Shown here: positions 52,601 through 61,226 of the stretch, piece after piece | How positions within the stretch are numbered: position 1 is the first letter of the stretch | Layout: the number at the start of each line of letters is the position of its first letter | Origin: DATBLZ01 sp036555065 | Lineage (GTDB): Bacteria; Pseudomonadota; Gammaproteobacteria; Steroidobacterales; Rariloculaceae | Direction: 5' to 3' | Assembly: GCA_036555065.1 (NCBI GenBank) | Contig: DATBLZ010000161.1 | Coordinates: 1-64,000 of the forward strand | Length of the DNA stretch: 64,000 bases | Notes under the pieces: model-generated | Database searches by the model: none | Seen by the model: the letters and a program-made list of their open reading frames with translations, nothing else | What the model was told of the DNA's origin: nothing | Program-made: the position numbers and the translations under genes

Positions 52601-52650
52601 AATCGCGGCTAAAGCCGCTCCCACAGCTGAAGCCGCTCCTACGAGGACGC
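52601..52650. repeat. REP-like palindromes, copy 5 (tandem)
   Basis: Two direct units: AATCGCGGCTAAAGCCGCTC then CCAC, followed by AGCTGAAGCCGCTCCTACGA and GGACGC. The second unit supplies the rlmB stop codon and last codons. It resembles copy 1 at 1463 well beyond the hairpin (CTCCTACGA then a CGCTT). Confidence 0.75.
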
Positions 52651-53397
52651 TTTGGGCGGCGATTGGCGCAGGAGCTCGAACAAGACGATGCCGGCCGCAA
52701 CCGAAACGTTGAGGCTCGCGACGGTTCCGTGCATCGGGATGGCGACGAGCTCGTCGCACGACTCGCGCGTGAGCCGCCGCAGTCCCCGGGCTTCGGCGCC
52801 GAGCACGAGCGCGATCGGCGGGGCGAGCTTGGCCGCATACAGCGACTGCGGAGCGGCCGAATCGGCGCCGACGATCCAAACACCGGCGTCCTTGAGCCAG
52901 CTGAGCGTACGCGCGAGATTCGGCGCCGTGAATACGGGCACGGACTCGGCAGCTCCGGTCGCGGCCTTTTGTGCGGCGCCGCCGAGCTTCGCGGAGTGCG
53001 CCCGCGGCACGACGACGGCGTCGACGGCCGCGGCGTCGGCCGTGCGCAGGCAAGCACCGAGATTTCTCGGGTCCTCGACCTGGTCGAGCACGAGGAGTCG
53101 GAGCGCTCGGCCGCGAGCGACGACGAGCTCCTCGAAGTCCTCGACCGTGAACTCCTTGCGGCCGCGGACCTCGAGAATCACACCCTGGTGGCTGCCGCCC
53201 TGCGCGAGCCGATCGAGCTCGCTGCGCGCTACGTAGCCGACCTCGGCGCCGGCCCGGTGCAGCCCCGCGCCGAGCGCGGCCAGGGGTCCTGCGCCGCGGT
53301 CGAGGAGCCAAGCGCGCACGACGTCGTCGGGCCGCCGCTCGAGCACCGCACGCGCGGCGTGCAAGCCGAAAACGAGCCGTGGACCGGTTTCAGCCAC
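52639..53397 (-). CDS. rlmB: 23S rRNA (guanosine2251-2'-O)-methyltransferase RlmB
   Basis: 252 residues of the SPOUT/TrmH family. The N-terminal L30e-like domain is LVFGLHAARAVLERRPDDVV. Motif 1 is LLVLDQVEDPRNLGACLRTA, motif 2 SIALVLGAEARGL-like (ALVLGAEARGLRRL) and motif 3 IPMHGTVASLNVSVAAGIVL, which form the knot and SAM site. It modifies Gm2251 in the peptidyl-transferase region. It overlaps rnr by 8 bases. Confidence 0.96.
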   Translation of the reverse strand: MAETGPRLVFGLHAARAVLERRPDDVVRAWLLDRGAGPLAALGAGLHRAGAEVGYVARSELDRLAQGGSHQGVILEVRGRKEFTVEDFEELVVARGRALRLLVLDQVEDPRNLGACLRTADAAAVDAVVVPRAHSAKLGGAAQKAATGAAESVPVFTAPNLARTLSWLKDAGVWIVGADSAAPQSLYAAKLAPPIALVLGAEARGLRRLTRESCDELVAIPMHGTVASLNVSVAAGIVLFELLRQSPPKASS

Positions 53398-55594
53398 GGC
53401 GGCGGCCGCGCTCGCGGCCTCGCGGGCGCGGGGATTCGACGGGCATGAAGTCGATCTTTCGCTCCTCGAGGTTCACGCCCGCGAGCCGCACGCGCATCCG
53501 CTCCGTGAGCCCGTAGGTCGTGCCCGTGCGCTCGCCGACGAGCTTCGTGCCGCTCGGGTCGCGGTGATAGTAGTCGCGCTCCAACGAGCTCACGTGGACG
53601 AGGCCGTCGACCTGCATCTCCGGAATGCGCACGAAGAGGCCGAACGGCACGATGCTCGACACCAGGACGTCGAACTCCTGCCCGACCTTGTCCTGCATGA
53701 AGATGCACTTGAGCTCTTCCTCGACGTCCCAAACGGCTTCGTCCGCGCGCCGCTCGGCCTGCGAGGTGCGTTCGCCGAGCTGCTCCATCTCAGCCATCGA
53801 GTACGCGTAACCCTTCGGGCCGCGGTTCTTGATCGCCCATTTGATCGCGCGGTGCACGAGCAAGTCCGGATAGCGCCGAATCGGCGACGTGAAATGCGCG
53901 TACGCGGCGAGCGCGAGCCCGAAATGACCGACGTTCTTCGGCTGATAAACGGCTTTGCTCATCGAGCGGAGCACGACGGTCTCGATGAGATCTGCCTCGG
54001 GTTTGTCGCCGAGCTTCTCGAGCACATGGCTCAGGTGCTTCGGCGCGAGCTTGCCACCGGGCGGCAGCTTGAGCCCGAACGTGCGCAGGAAGAGCAGGAG
54101 CTCCTCGAGGCGGTCCGCATCCGGCCCTTCGTGCACGCGGTAAAGGCTCGGCAAATGCGCCTTCAGTATCTTGCGCGCGGCCTCGACGTTCGCCGCGATC
54201 ATGCACTCCTCGATGATCTTGTGCGTGACGAGACGCTCGAGCGGGTGCACGTTCTTGACCTTGCCGTCGTCGCCGAGCTCGATGACGGTCTCGACGAGAT
54301 GAAAATCGATCGCACCGCGGTGCCGGCGCGCGCGGTCGAACGCCTTATAGACGTCGTGCAGATACTCGAGCTCCGGCGTGAGCTTCGCGTACCTGCCGCG
54401 CCCCGTTCGGTCGTTCAAGAGATCCGCGACCTCGGCGTACGTCAGACGCGCTGCAGAGCGCATGACGGCTTCGAAGAAGCGTGACCGCGTGACGTCACCT
54501 TTTTGGCTCACGTGCATCTCGCACGCGAGGCAGAGTCGATCGACGTGCGGATTGAGCGAGCAAAGGCCGTTCGACAACGCCTCGGGCAACATCGGCACGA
54601 CGCGGTCCGGGAAATAGACCGACGTTCCGCGCACCTTCGCTTCGCGATCGAGCGGCGTGTCGGTCTCGACGTAGTAGCTGACGTCGGCGATCGCGACGAT
54701 GAGCCGCCAGCCGCCTTGCGCCGGCTCGCAGAACACGGCGTCGTCGAAATCCTTCGCGTCCGCGCCGTCGATCGTCACGAGCGGCAAGTTGCGCAGGTCC
54801 TCGCGGCCGCGCTTGGCATCCTCGGTGACATGGTCGGGAATGCGGCTCGCCTGCTCGACGACCGCTTGCGGCCATTCGTTCGGAATGCCGTGGGCGAGAA
54901 TCGCGACGTCGATCTCGACCCCCGGATCGTCCTCGCGGCCGATGACCTGCACGACTTTGCCGATCGCGGGGCTGCGCTCCGTCGGATACTCGATGATCTC
55001 GGCGCGCACGATGTCGCCGGGTTTCGCGTGCGCGTTCGCGCCGCGCGCGATGAGCACCTCGGTGCGCGCGTCGCTCTGCTCGAGCACGTAGTGAATGCCG
55101 CGTTCGCGCCGGAACTGGCCGATCACGTGCGTTTTCGCGCGCGCGAGTATCTCGACTACCTTGCCTTCGCGGCCGCGCGCAGTCGGCTGCGTGCGCACGG
55201 CGATCCGGTCGCCGTCCCATAACGTGCGCATCTCGCGTCCCGAGAGGTAGACGTCGTCGCTGCCCTCGTCGGGACGCAGGAATCCGAAGCCGTCGCGGTG
55301 CGCTTTGACCGTGCCCGTGACGAGGTCGAGCGCGCGGACGAGACAAAACTCGTGCGCGCGATTGCGCAGCAGCTGGCCGTCGCGAACCATGGCCTTGAGC
55401 CGTTGCTCGAGCGCGTGCAGGTGCTGCTCCGTGCGGATCGCGAACTTGCCGCCGAGCCCTTCTAACGATAAAGGCCCCGGGGCCTTGTCGAGCGCCGCCA
55501 GGATGTCGTCGCGGGTTGGAATCGTGTGCTGGTAGCGCGGCGCGGAAGCAGGCGCCGCGGAGCGGCGTTGCCGGCGCGGCGGTTTCGATTGCAT
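53390..55594 (-). CDS. rnr: Ribonuclease R
   Basis: 734 residues. Helix-turn-helix start (DDILAALDKAPGPLSLEGLG), cold-shock domains with DGFGFLRPDEGSDDVYLS, then the RNB catalytic domain with VTIDGADAKDFDDAVFCE (metal-binding Asp residues) and HFTSPIRRYPDLLVHR. An S1 domain (DVLVSSIVPFGLFVRIPEMQ) and a basic tail GRERGRRRG follow. It is a 3'-5' exonuclease that degrades structured RNA and defective rRNA and tRNA. rlmB follows with an overlap, as in many proteobacteria. Confidence 0.97.
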   Translation of the reverse strand: MQSKPPRRQRRSAAPASAPRYQHTIPTRDDILAALDKAPGPLSLEGLGGKFAIRTEQHLHALEQRLKAMVRDGQLLRNRAHEFCLVRALDLVTGTVKAHRDGFGFLRPDEGSDDVYLSGREMRTLWDGDRIAVRTQPTARGREGKVVEILARAKTHVIGQFRRERGIHYVLEQSDARTEVLIARGANAHAKPGDIVRAEIIEYPTERSPAIGKVVQVIGREDDPGVEIDVAILAHGIPNEWPQAVVEQASRIPDHVTEDAKRGREDLRNLPLVTIDGADAKDFDDAVFCEPAQGGWRLIVAIADVSYYVETDTPLDREAKVRGTSVYFPDRVVPMLPEALSNGLCSLNPHVDRLCLACEMHVSQKGDVTRSRFFEAVMRSAARLTYAEVADLLNDRTGRGRYAKLTPELEYLHDVYKAFDRARRHRGAIDFHLVETVIELGDDGKVKNVHPLERLVTHKIIEECMIAANVEAARKILKAHLPSLYRVHEGPDADRLEELLLFLRTFGLKLPPGGKLAPKHLSHVLEKLGDKPEADLIETVVLRSMSKAVYQPKNVGHFGLALAAYAHFTSPIRRYPDLLVHRAIKWAIKNRGPKGYAYSMAEMEQLGERTSQAERRADEAVWDVEEELKCIFMQDKVGQEFDVLVSSIVPFGLFVRIPEMQVDGLVHVSSLERDYYHRDPSGTKLVGERTGTTYGLTERMRVRLAGVNLEERKIDFMPVESPRPRGRERGRRRG

Positions 55595-55615
55595 AGGGGC
55601 GGCATCTTAGCCCGT

Positions 55616-55645
55616 TTGACAGCCCCACGCGCGCTCAAATACATT
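55616..55645 (+). promoter_or_regulatory. Sigma-70 promoter of tRNA-Leu
   Basis: TTGACA (55616-55621), an 18-base spacer and TACATT (55640-55645) lie 21 bases before the tRNA. The -35 is perfect and the -10 matches four of six consensus bases. It is divergent from rnr. Confidence 0.65.
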
Positions 55646-55666
55646 CGTCCGCCTTCAGCACACCGT

Positions 55667-55753
55667 GCCCAGGTGGCGGAACTGGTAGACGCGCTGGTTT
55701 CAGGTGCCAGTGGGGTAAAACCTGTGGAGGTTCGAGTCCTCTCCTGGGCACCA
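55667..55753 (+). tRNA. tRNA-Leu (anticodon CAG)
   Basis: 87 bases including an encoded CCA. The acceptor stem GCCCAGG pairs with CCTGGGC. The D-arm is GCGGAACTGGTAGACGC. The anticodon stem CTGGT/GCCAG holds loop TTCAGGT with CAG at 55701-55703. A long class II variable arm (TGGGGTAAAACCTGTGG region) and T-loop GTTCGAGTCC follow. It reads CUG codons. Confidence 0.97.
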
Positions 55754-55918
55754 AATCAAAGACCACAAGAGACCACATAAGACTACTGATTTATAACCAT
55801 TTTCCGTGTTTTTTGCTCTTCCCAAGATTGGCATGAGTGGTCTGATTTGGTCGACAAAATGGAGCGCTTGTGGAGCGTGACGACGGGCTTCTTAAGCCAT
55901 TGGGAAAACCCAAAATAG
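55754..55918. other. AT-richer tract after tRNA-Leu, possible integration scar
   Basis: Directly after the tRNA CCA the composition drops in GC. AGACCACA occurs twice ten bases apart (55760-55767 and 55770-55777), followed by an AAGAC and a TGATTTATAACCATTTTCCG run. Two short hairpins (GGCTT-CTT-AAGCC and TTGGG-AAAA-CCCAA) lie near 55885-55915. tRNA-Leu 3' ends are common integrase targets, but no integrase or second tRNA fragment is present here. Confidence 0.4.
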
Positions 55919-56209
55919 CGTGACGATTCTCAGCGGCGAACACTCGGCAGCCGCGACGTCATTAACGGGCTCGGCGTCGAGCCGCCCGAGGACGACAACG
56001 ACGACGAGATTCTCGATGCCTTGAGGATCGTCCTCGAGAAGGATCCGTTGGTCGACGCGACCGAGGTCGGCGCTACCTGCACGAACGGGGTCATCACGTT
56101 GCGCGGGCTCGCCGACAACGACCGGCAGAAGCACCTGATCGAGCTCGACGCCTGGTATCTGTTCGGCGTGGACAAGGTCGTCAACGAGCTCGAAATCGCG
56201 CTTACGTGA
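55919..56209 (+). pseudogene. 5'-truncated BON-domain gene
   Basis: The frame after a TAG at 55916 encodes ~96 residues ending in a recognisable BON domain (about 33-96): DDEILDALRIVLEKDPLVDA, VGATCTNGVITLRGLADND and VDKVVNELEI. No ATG or GTG exists in this frame upstream of the domain; only a TTG at 56021 inside it. BON proteins are normally exported or membrane-anchored, and any such N-terminus is missing. The most likely reading is a gene whose 5' part was removed, perhaps by recombination at the neighbouring tRNA. A short cytosolic form from the TTG cannot be excluded. Confidence 0.5.
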
Positions 56210-56236
56210 CCCGGCTCATTTGCGCTGCGCCGTTCC

Positions 56237-57055
56237 TCAGGGGCGGCGCCCCAGGGGTTGGCAGCGCCAGCAATAGTAGCCGGTCCGGCCCGCGAGCTTG
56301 AACGTCGCGAGGCGCTGTCGGCAACGCGGGCACCGCCCGCCGGGACTGCGCACGCGCAACAGGAACCCGCGCGGAAGACGCTGCGCGAGGTGCTCGGAGT
56401 CCGCCCGGCATTCGATGGCCGCTTTGAGTACGCGGCCCGCGCTGCGATGGACGGCCCGGACTTGGGCGGACGTCATGCGCCCGACGGAGGTCAGCGGGTG
56501 CACGCGCGCTTGAAAGAGAATCTCATCCGCGTAGATGTTGCCGATGCCGGCCACGAGCGACTGGTCCATGAGCACCGCCTTGATCGGCGTCGCCGCGTTG
56601 CGACCCGCTATGATGCGCTCGAAGGCTCGCCGGTCGAACCGGCGATCGAGCGCGTCCGGCCCGAGACGGCGCTCCGCGACGAATGTGCGCACGTCATCCG
56701 TCAGGCCGATCCGCCCGAGCAGGCGCACGCTCGTGTAGGCGAGCCCACCGCCATCGCCGAAGTCGATGCGCAGCCGCGTGTATTGCGGCTTCTTGGCGCC
56801 TGTCGCAAGCGGTACGAGCGTGCCGGTCATGCCGAAGTGCAGCGCAAGCCAACCGTTGCGCTCGAGCCCGAGGAACAGGTGCTTGCCATGGCGGCGACTC
56901 GAGACGAACCGGCTCCCTTCGAGTGCCCGGGCAAGGCCCGCGCGCGAGACGCTTTCGAGCAGGCGCGGCGCATCGAGCGCGACGCGCGCGATCCGTCTGT
57001 GGAACACCGCCCGGCTACGGCGCCTGAACAACTCGACGTCCGGCAGCTCCGGCAT
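56237..57055 (-). CDS. Fpg/Nei-family DNA glycosylase
   Basis: 272 residues from the ATG at 57055, giving PELPDVELF with Pro2 as nucleophile and Glu3. It has RRHGKHLFLGL with the conserved Lys, FGMTGTL, the helix-two-turn-helix segment DQSLVAGIGNIYADEILFQA and a C-terminal zinc finger CPRC ... CWRC. The finger lacks the canonical Lys-Thr of MutM: the loop reads TFKLAGRTGYYC with Arg in the usual place. It excises oxidised bases and cleaves the abasic site. It could be a MutM- or Nei-like paralogue. Confidence 0.93.
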   Translation of the reverse strand: MPELPDVELFRRRSRAVFHRRIARVALDAPRLLESVSRAGLARALEGSRFVSSRRHGKHLFLGLERNGWLALHFGMTGTLVPLATGAKKPQYTRLRIDFGDGGGLAYTSVRLLGRIGLTDDVRTFVAERRLGPDALDRRFDRRAFERIIAGRNAATPIKAVLMDQSLVAGIGNIYADEILFQARVHPLTSVGRMTSAQVRAVHRSAGRVLKAAIECRADSEHLAQRLPRGFLLRVRSPGGRCPRCRQRLATFKLAGRTGYYCWRCQPLGRRP

Positions 57056-57114
57056 GCGCGTCTCGCCTCGTTGGATCCGACGAGCCAGTCTAATCGTCGC
57101 GTCGCACGCCCGTC

Positions 57115-57191
57115 CTAAGTAGAAATACGAAGGGTCCACAGAACCCATGCCCCTTAGTCTTTAACGATGATGCAGCGCTTAACCTCGGCTG
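57115..57191 (+). promoter_or_regulatory. Shared leader element A
   Basis: This ~77-base stretch matches 61227-61304. Identical blocks at the same spacing are GTAGAAATACGAA (57119-57131), CTTAGTCTT (57153-57161), ACGATGA and ACCTCGGCTG. CTAAG (57115) can pair with CTTAG (57153), enclosing a GGGT/ACCC hairpin. It spans the mutM-like/THUMP divergent gap and runs past an in-frame ATG at 57167. Confidence 0.6.
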
Positions 57192-57220
57192 GGGCGGAAC
57201 GCGCTCTTAGGGTGAATCGC

Positions 57221-57772
57221 ATGACTGAATCCCCCTTCGACTGGAACGTCGTGGTTACGGTCTACGACGGCGAGTTCAACGAAGCCGTCCGGTTGCTCCG
57301 GCCCTACGGCGAAGTCGCGCGGACCGACTACTGGAACGTGCTCGCAATGCGGGTCGAAGACGTTGCCGAATTCGTCCAGGCTCTTGAAAGCGCCACACGA
57401 GAGGACGCCACGATTCCCAATGCGGTCGCGAGAATCGTCCCGGTCACGGCCAAGTTCCGGTTTCAGTCGCCCGCGGAGTTCGAGGAGAAGACGCGCGCGC
57501 TCGTCGAACGATGGCTATCCGACCTCAAAGGCAAGAGCTTCCACGTGCGAATGCACCGAAGAGGTTTCAAGGGTCGATTATCGAGCCAGCACGAAGAGCA
57601 GTTCCTCGATCATCATTTGCTCGAGCGCTTGACACAGGAAGGCGGCCCGGGCCGAATCGATTTCGCCGATCCCGACGTGATCATCGCCGTCGAGACGCTT
57701 GGACAAACCGCGGGCTTGTCGCTCTGGACGCGCGAGCAGCGTCAATCGTTCGAGCTGCTCGATCTCGACTGA
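57221..57772 (+). CDS. THUMP-domain protein
   Basis: 183 residues. I prefer the ATG at 57221 because TTAGGGTGA precedes it at good spacing; the in-frame ATG at 57167 lies within the shared leader. NVVVTVYDGEFNEAVRLLRP, IVPVTAKFRFQSPAEFEEKT, GKSFHVRMHRRGFKGRLSSQ and VIIAVETLGQTAGLSLWTRE match a THUMP domain, an RNA-binding module of tRNA-modifying enzymes (Tan1, ThiI, Trm-type). No catalytic domain is attached, so it probably acts as a tRNA/RNA-binding partner, as Tan1 does for an acetyltransferase. Confidence 0.85.
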   Translation: MTESPFDWNVVVTVYDGEFNEAVRLLRPYGEVARTDYWNVLAMRVEDVAEFVQALESATREDATIPNAVARIVPVTAKFRFQSPAEFEEKTRALVERWLSDLKGKSFHVRMHRRGFKGRLSSQHEEQFLDHHLLERLTQEGGPGRIDFADPDVIIAVETLGQTAGLSLWTREQRQSFELLDLD

Positions 57773-57798
57773 CGACGCGCTATTGGCGTTTCCCGACC

Positions 57799-58524
57799 AT
57801 GCCCAGCGCAGCGATCCACATTGGGACATCGGGCTGGTCATACGAGCACCGGAAAGGAACCTTTTACCCGGAAGATCTCGGGAGCCGGGACATGCTCGGC
57901 CACTACGCCCAGCGTTTGCGCTCCGTCGAGATCAACAGTTCCTTTTACCGGCTGCCGGACCGGGCGACCTTCGAGCATTGGCGAGATGCCGTGCCTGACG
58001 GATTCGTGTTCAGCACGAAGGCGAGCCGCTACATCACGCACATGAAGAAGCTCAAGAACCCGACGGCGAGCGTTCGCCGGTTCTTCACGCGCGTCGGCGC
58101 GCTGGGCCACACGCTGGGACCGATTCTCTTCCAATTGCCGCCGCGCCGGTCCTTCCACGAGCGCCGGCTCGTCGACTTCCTCGATCATCTGCCTGCGAAA
58201 TATCGCTATGCCTTCGAATTCAGGGACCCGACTTGGCTCAATGATCGCGCGTTTGCAGCGCTCAGGCGGCACAACGCGGCTTTGTGCATCTACGATCTCG
58301 CCGGCTTCAGGTCGCCCCTCGAGATCACAGCCGGTTTCGTCTACCTGCGTCTTCACGGCCCCGGCACGGCCTACGCGTGCCGCTACGAAACGCATGCGCT
58401 GGCGCGCTGGGCCAAGCGGATCTCGACCTGGTCTGAATCCGGCCGCACCGTGTACTGCTATTTCGACAACGATGAGCGCGGCTATGCAGTGGACAACGCA
58501 TTGTGCCTAAGAGCGATGCTATGA
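57799..58524 (+). CDS. DUF72 (YecE-like) protein
   Basis: 241 residues, TIM-barrel-like DUF72 family. AIHIGTSGWSYEHRKGTFYP starts it, then SVEINSSFYRLPDRATFEHW, FVFSTKASRYITHMKKLKNP, GPILFQLPPRRSFHERRL, AFEFRDPTW and the C-terminal VYCYFDNDERGYAVDNAL. Broadly distributed in bacteria and archaea; function unknown. It starts 26 bases after the THUMP gene on the same strand and is probably co-transcribed. Confidence 0.9.
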   Translation: MPSAAIHIGTSGWSYEHRKGTFYPEDLGSRDMLGHYAQRLRSVEINSSFYRLPDRATFEHWRDAVPDGFVFSTKASRYITHMKKLKNPTASVRRFFTRVGALGHTLGPILFQLPPRRSFHERRLVDFLDHLPAKYRYAFEFRDPTWLNDRAFAALRRHNAALCIYDLAGFRSPLEITAGFVYLRLHGPGTAYACRYETHALARWAKRISTWSESGRTVYCYFDNDERGYAVDNALCLRAML

Positions 58525-58633
58525 CGTCCGCGAGAGCGGGCGACGTAAACGCCGATCGCTCGAGTCCGTACTATATAAGGAGTGGACCGTCTCACGCGCG
58601 TGTGGAGTCCATCATCGACGGGCAAGGCGTGGG

Positions 58634-58987
58634 TCAAAACACCAGAACCCTATCTGCGGCGAGCGTTTCGGCCGCGAGCATATCCATCGTGCTTCGCTTT
58701 GCGCCGTCGATGACGTCCTCCTCGCCGATGCCGCGTGCCTCCATGCATATCCCGCACAACAACACCTGCGCCTTCTCAATCATCAAACGTTTCAACATGT
58801 GCTCCATGTTGTAGTAGCCGGCCGGTGTCTTCTGTCCCTTGCGCGCGGCGACGACGGCATCGGCCATGAGGAACACGACGACTTGCGCGGGCGGATCGCT
58901 TGCCGCCAATGCTTGCGCGAGTCGCAGGGCGTTGTAGCAGCGCTCCGTGCCATATGGCGGGTCGTTAAGAATGAGCAGAGCTTTCAT
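58634..58987 (-). CDS. DsrE/DsrF-like protein
   Basis: 117 residues from the ATG at 58987, preceded by AGGAG; a TTG two codons upstream is less likely. KALLILNDPPYGTERCYNAL and VVFLMADAVVAARKGQ fit the DsrE fold. Cysteines in LLCGICMEARGIGEEDVIDG are placed like the sulfur-carrier Cys of DsrE/TusD. It may relay sulfur, for example in tRNA thiolation or sulfur oxidation, but no partner genes are nearby. Confidence 0.85.
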   Translation of the reverse strand: MKALLILNDPPYGTERCYNALRLAQALAASDPPAQVVVFLMADAVVAARKGQKTPAGYYNMEHMLKRLMIEKAQVLLCGICMEARGIGEEDVIDGAKRSTMDMLAAETLAADRVLVF

Positions 58988-59455
58988 CGACAAGAACTCC
59001 TGTGTTTTCCCAGAAGCTACATCGTGCGCCGACCGCGCCCCTTCGCCCCAGACCTTGGAAACAACGGCCTCAGCGTGGGAAGATCGGCGGCGGGCCCCCG
59101 GCGGTCAATACGTAGCTGCCGCGGCGCTGCCAATCGGGTACGGGTAAACCGCTATCGCCCCTTGCGCGCCTCGGTGCCAGCGTTGAGACACGTTGCTGAC
59201 CGCGGATCTCGGGGTGTGGTGCACCGCTTGAGCGCATGAAACTTCACGCGCCGCGCGCGCACCGTATAGAGGCGGCATCATCGATCTCGCACAGCGCAGC
59301 AATCGGGTTCACGTATGGAAGAGATGTTCATTTGGAAATTGACAGGAAACGACGGAATATCGCGGTGGCGCAAATCGTCGAACGGAGCCGCCACGACAGG
59401 AATAGGCCACTCGAGGTCCTCGAGCCCTCGCAGCCGGCGATGCTAACCACGGATG
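58988..59455. other. 468-base intergenic stretch, no gene recognised
   Basis: Between the DsrE-like start and the SagB-like stop. Open frames here (for example plus strand 58799-59239 and 59236-59541) overlap genes or lack any recognisable motif. The AGAGATGTTCATTTGGAAAT area near 59320 is less GC-rich than its surroundings. Presumably it holds the DsrE promoter, though I see no clear -35/-10 pair. Confidence 0.4.
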
Positions 59456-60055
59456 CTACTGCCGAGCACCGACTGGCAGTAACGCGAGCGGGCTCTCGCT
59501 CGGCGGCAGCTCGAGCACGTCTCGCACGCGCTCGTCCTTGAATGCCCCGATGATCACCGTGCCGAGACCGAGGGACTGCGCCTCGAGATAGATGTTCTGG
59601 GCGGCATGACCCACCTCCATATGGACGTAGCGGTCGCCACGAGAGCCGTACTTCGCTGAGGTTCGCCCGTAAACGGCAACAACAACGAGGATGGCCGGGG
59701 CCCCCGTCACCGCACTTTGTCCGAGCGCGGCTCCGCCAAGCGCCCGGCGCCGATCACCGGAGCAATGAAGCCGAAGCCGATGGCCGCGGGGGTCGTATCG
59801 GTAGACGCCGGGCGCGACCTGCTCCACGCTTCCCGCGACCAGATAGAGCTCGAGCGGATAGAGCCCGCCGGCTGACGGGGCCGTTCGTTCGCCCGTCGAC
59901 GCCGTCAGACCTTGTGCGGCCCAGAGTAGCTGGCCTACGGATGCAAGCGAGAGCGACGCGGCGCGGAATTCGCGCACAGAGCGCCTCTCACGCAGACTCG
60001 CCTCGACGGAGCACGCGCTCCGGAACTTCGGCTTGGGCAAGAGGGTGTCTGTCAT
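59456..60055 (-). CDS. SagB-type nitroreductase-fold dehydrogenase
   Basis: 199 residues from the ATG at 60055. RRSVREFRAASLSLASVGQL is the FMN-phosphate-binding start of nitroreductases. SAGGLYPLELYLV is diagnostic of the SagB/ThcOx branch, and HMEVGHAAQNIYLEAQSLGL with GAFKDERVRDVLELPPSESP completes the fold. SagB enzymes oxidise azolines in thiazole/oxazole peptides, but stand-alone members in proteobacteria are probably flavin oxidoreductases of other substrates. No precursor peptide or cyclodehydratase gene is adjacent. Confidence 0.88.
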   Translation of the reverse strand: MTDTLLPKPKFRSACSVEASLRERRSVREFRAASLSLASVGQLLWAAQGLTASTGERTAPSAGGLYPLELYLVAGSVEQVAPGVYRYDPRGHRLRLHCSGDRRRALGGAALGQSAVTGAPAILVVVAVYGRTSAKYGSRGDRYVHMEVGHAAQNIYLEAQSLGLGTVIIGAFKDERVRDVLELPPSESPLALLPVGARQ

Positions 60056-60151
60056 GTCTTTGACTCGCGTGCTCTGTTCACAGGGCGCTCTGCTCAGTGC
60101 CACTCTTTTCGAGATACGTCTAAAGCGCCTTGGTTGGCCTCAGACGTCCCG

Positions 60152-61177
60152 TCACTCTTGCCGCACTGCGACCCTCCATGCTCCGGCGCCGCCGGCCGGG
60201 CGGCACTCGATCGCGAGCGGCAGGAATTGCCGAACGACTTCGATATTCGTCAGCGTATGGCGGCTCGGCGGCATAGTCATGAAGCTGCCGGCGCCGGCAA
60301 GCGCGAACGGCAGCAGCAACTGATCGGCCAGATGAACACCGATGGCAACGCCGGCGCTCAGATAGGCCTTGGCGGCGTCAACGACGGCCTGGGCCACGCT
60401 CTCCGCGGGCACGCCGCGACGGCCGAAGGCCGTGAAGGCCTCAGTGAGCGCCTCGCTGATAACGAACGCGCTCACGGCGTTCCCCGGCCCCAGGGTGTCC
60501 TGCACGAGGCGAATGCGCACCGACGCGGGCCCGAAACCGAGCCCCTGCGCGAGCACCGCCGCTTCGCGCTCGGCGATGTGGCGTGGCAGCTTGCTGAGCA
60601 GGACTTCCGCCTCGAGACGCTGCAGCGGGCCGCGCATCTCAAGATGGAGCGCCTCGAGCCGTGCCGCTGGCGCGACGCGCACGCGCACGCGGCCGCCGCC
60701 CGCTGGCTCGAAGCCGATACGCTCGAGCTCGATCGAGATCCGCGGACCCATGCGTTCGATGAGCGGCAGGTAAGCCCGCGCCAGGAAGTCGAACGTCGGC
60801 GCGCGCGGATTGTGCGTTCCGCCCTCGAGCAAGAGCTCCGAGCCCGCCCTCGCCGTCAAGAGCGCCGGAAGCACGGTTTGCAGCACCAGGCTCGTGCTGC
60901 CGGCCGTACCGATCGCAAAGCGATAGCTGCCGGGCTTGATGTCACCGGGAACGAACGTGAGGTCCTGCCCGTTTAGCGCGGCACCACGAACTTCGGCGCC
61001 GGAGACCTCAGCCGCCGCTCGGACGGCCGCGAGATGCTGGGGCCGAAGCCCGGGCCTCGGCCGCCGCGCCCGGATGTTGACGATGCGGCAGGGGCGCCGT
61101 TCACACAGCGCCAACGCGACGGCCGTGCGCAGGATTTGCCCGCCGCCTTCACCGGTCGAACCGTCGATCGTGATCAT
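60152..61177 (-). CDS. rtcA: RNA 3'-terminal phosphate cyclase
   Basis: 341 residues, as in E. coli RtcA. ITIDGSTGEGGGQILRTAVA opens the protein. RPRPGLRPQHLAAVRAAAEV and ELLLEGGTHNPRAPTFDFLA are RTC signature blocks. GVHLADQLLLPFALAGAG sits where the family has its nucleotidylated His (His in the HLADQ block). It uses ATP to convert RNA 3'-phosphate to a 2',3'-cyclic phosphate and can also adenylate DNA 5' ends. There is no rtcB or rtcR next to it. Divergent from the PEBP/fusion operon. Confidence 0.95.
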   Translation of the reverse strand: MITIDGSTGEGGGQILRTAVALALCERRPCRIVNIRARRPRPGLRPQHLAAVRAAAEVSGAEVRGAALNGQDLTFVPGDIKPGSYRFAIGTAGSTSLVLQTVLPALLTARAGSELLLEGGTHNPRAPTFDFLARAYLPLIERMGPRISIELERIGFEPAGGGRVRVRVAPAARLEALHLEMRGPLQRLEAEVLLSKLPRHIAEREAAVLAQGLGFGPASVRIRLVQDTLGPGNAVSAFVISEALTEAFTAFGRRGVPAESVAQAVVDAAKAYLSAGVAIGVHLADQLLLPFALAGAGSFMTMPPSRHTLTNIEVVRQFLPLAIECRPAGGAGAWRVAVRQE

Positions 61178-61226
61178 CGTTCAATCAACAGACCCGCAAG
61201 TGTATTCGTCGAGCCGCTCGCGGTGT

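Noticed and set aside
55526..55780. 84-residue frame across tRNA-Leu
   Set aside because: It reads through the tRNA gene and the rnr start on the opposite strand.
58799..59541. Plus-strand frames around the DsrE/SagB gap (146 and 101 residues)
   Set aside because: No recognisable motif, Arg-rich shadow composition, and overlap with confident minus-strand genes.
59456..60055. SagB as part of a thiazole/oxazole-modified peptide cluster
   Set aside because: No cyclodehydratase, YcaO gene or short Cys/Ser/Thr-rich precursor frame is adjacent.
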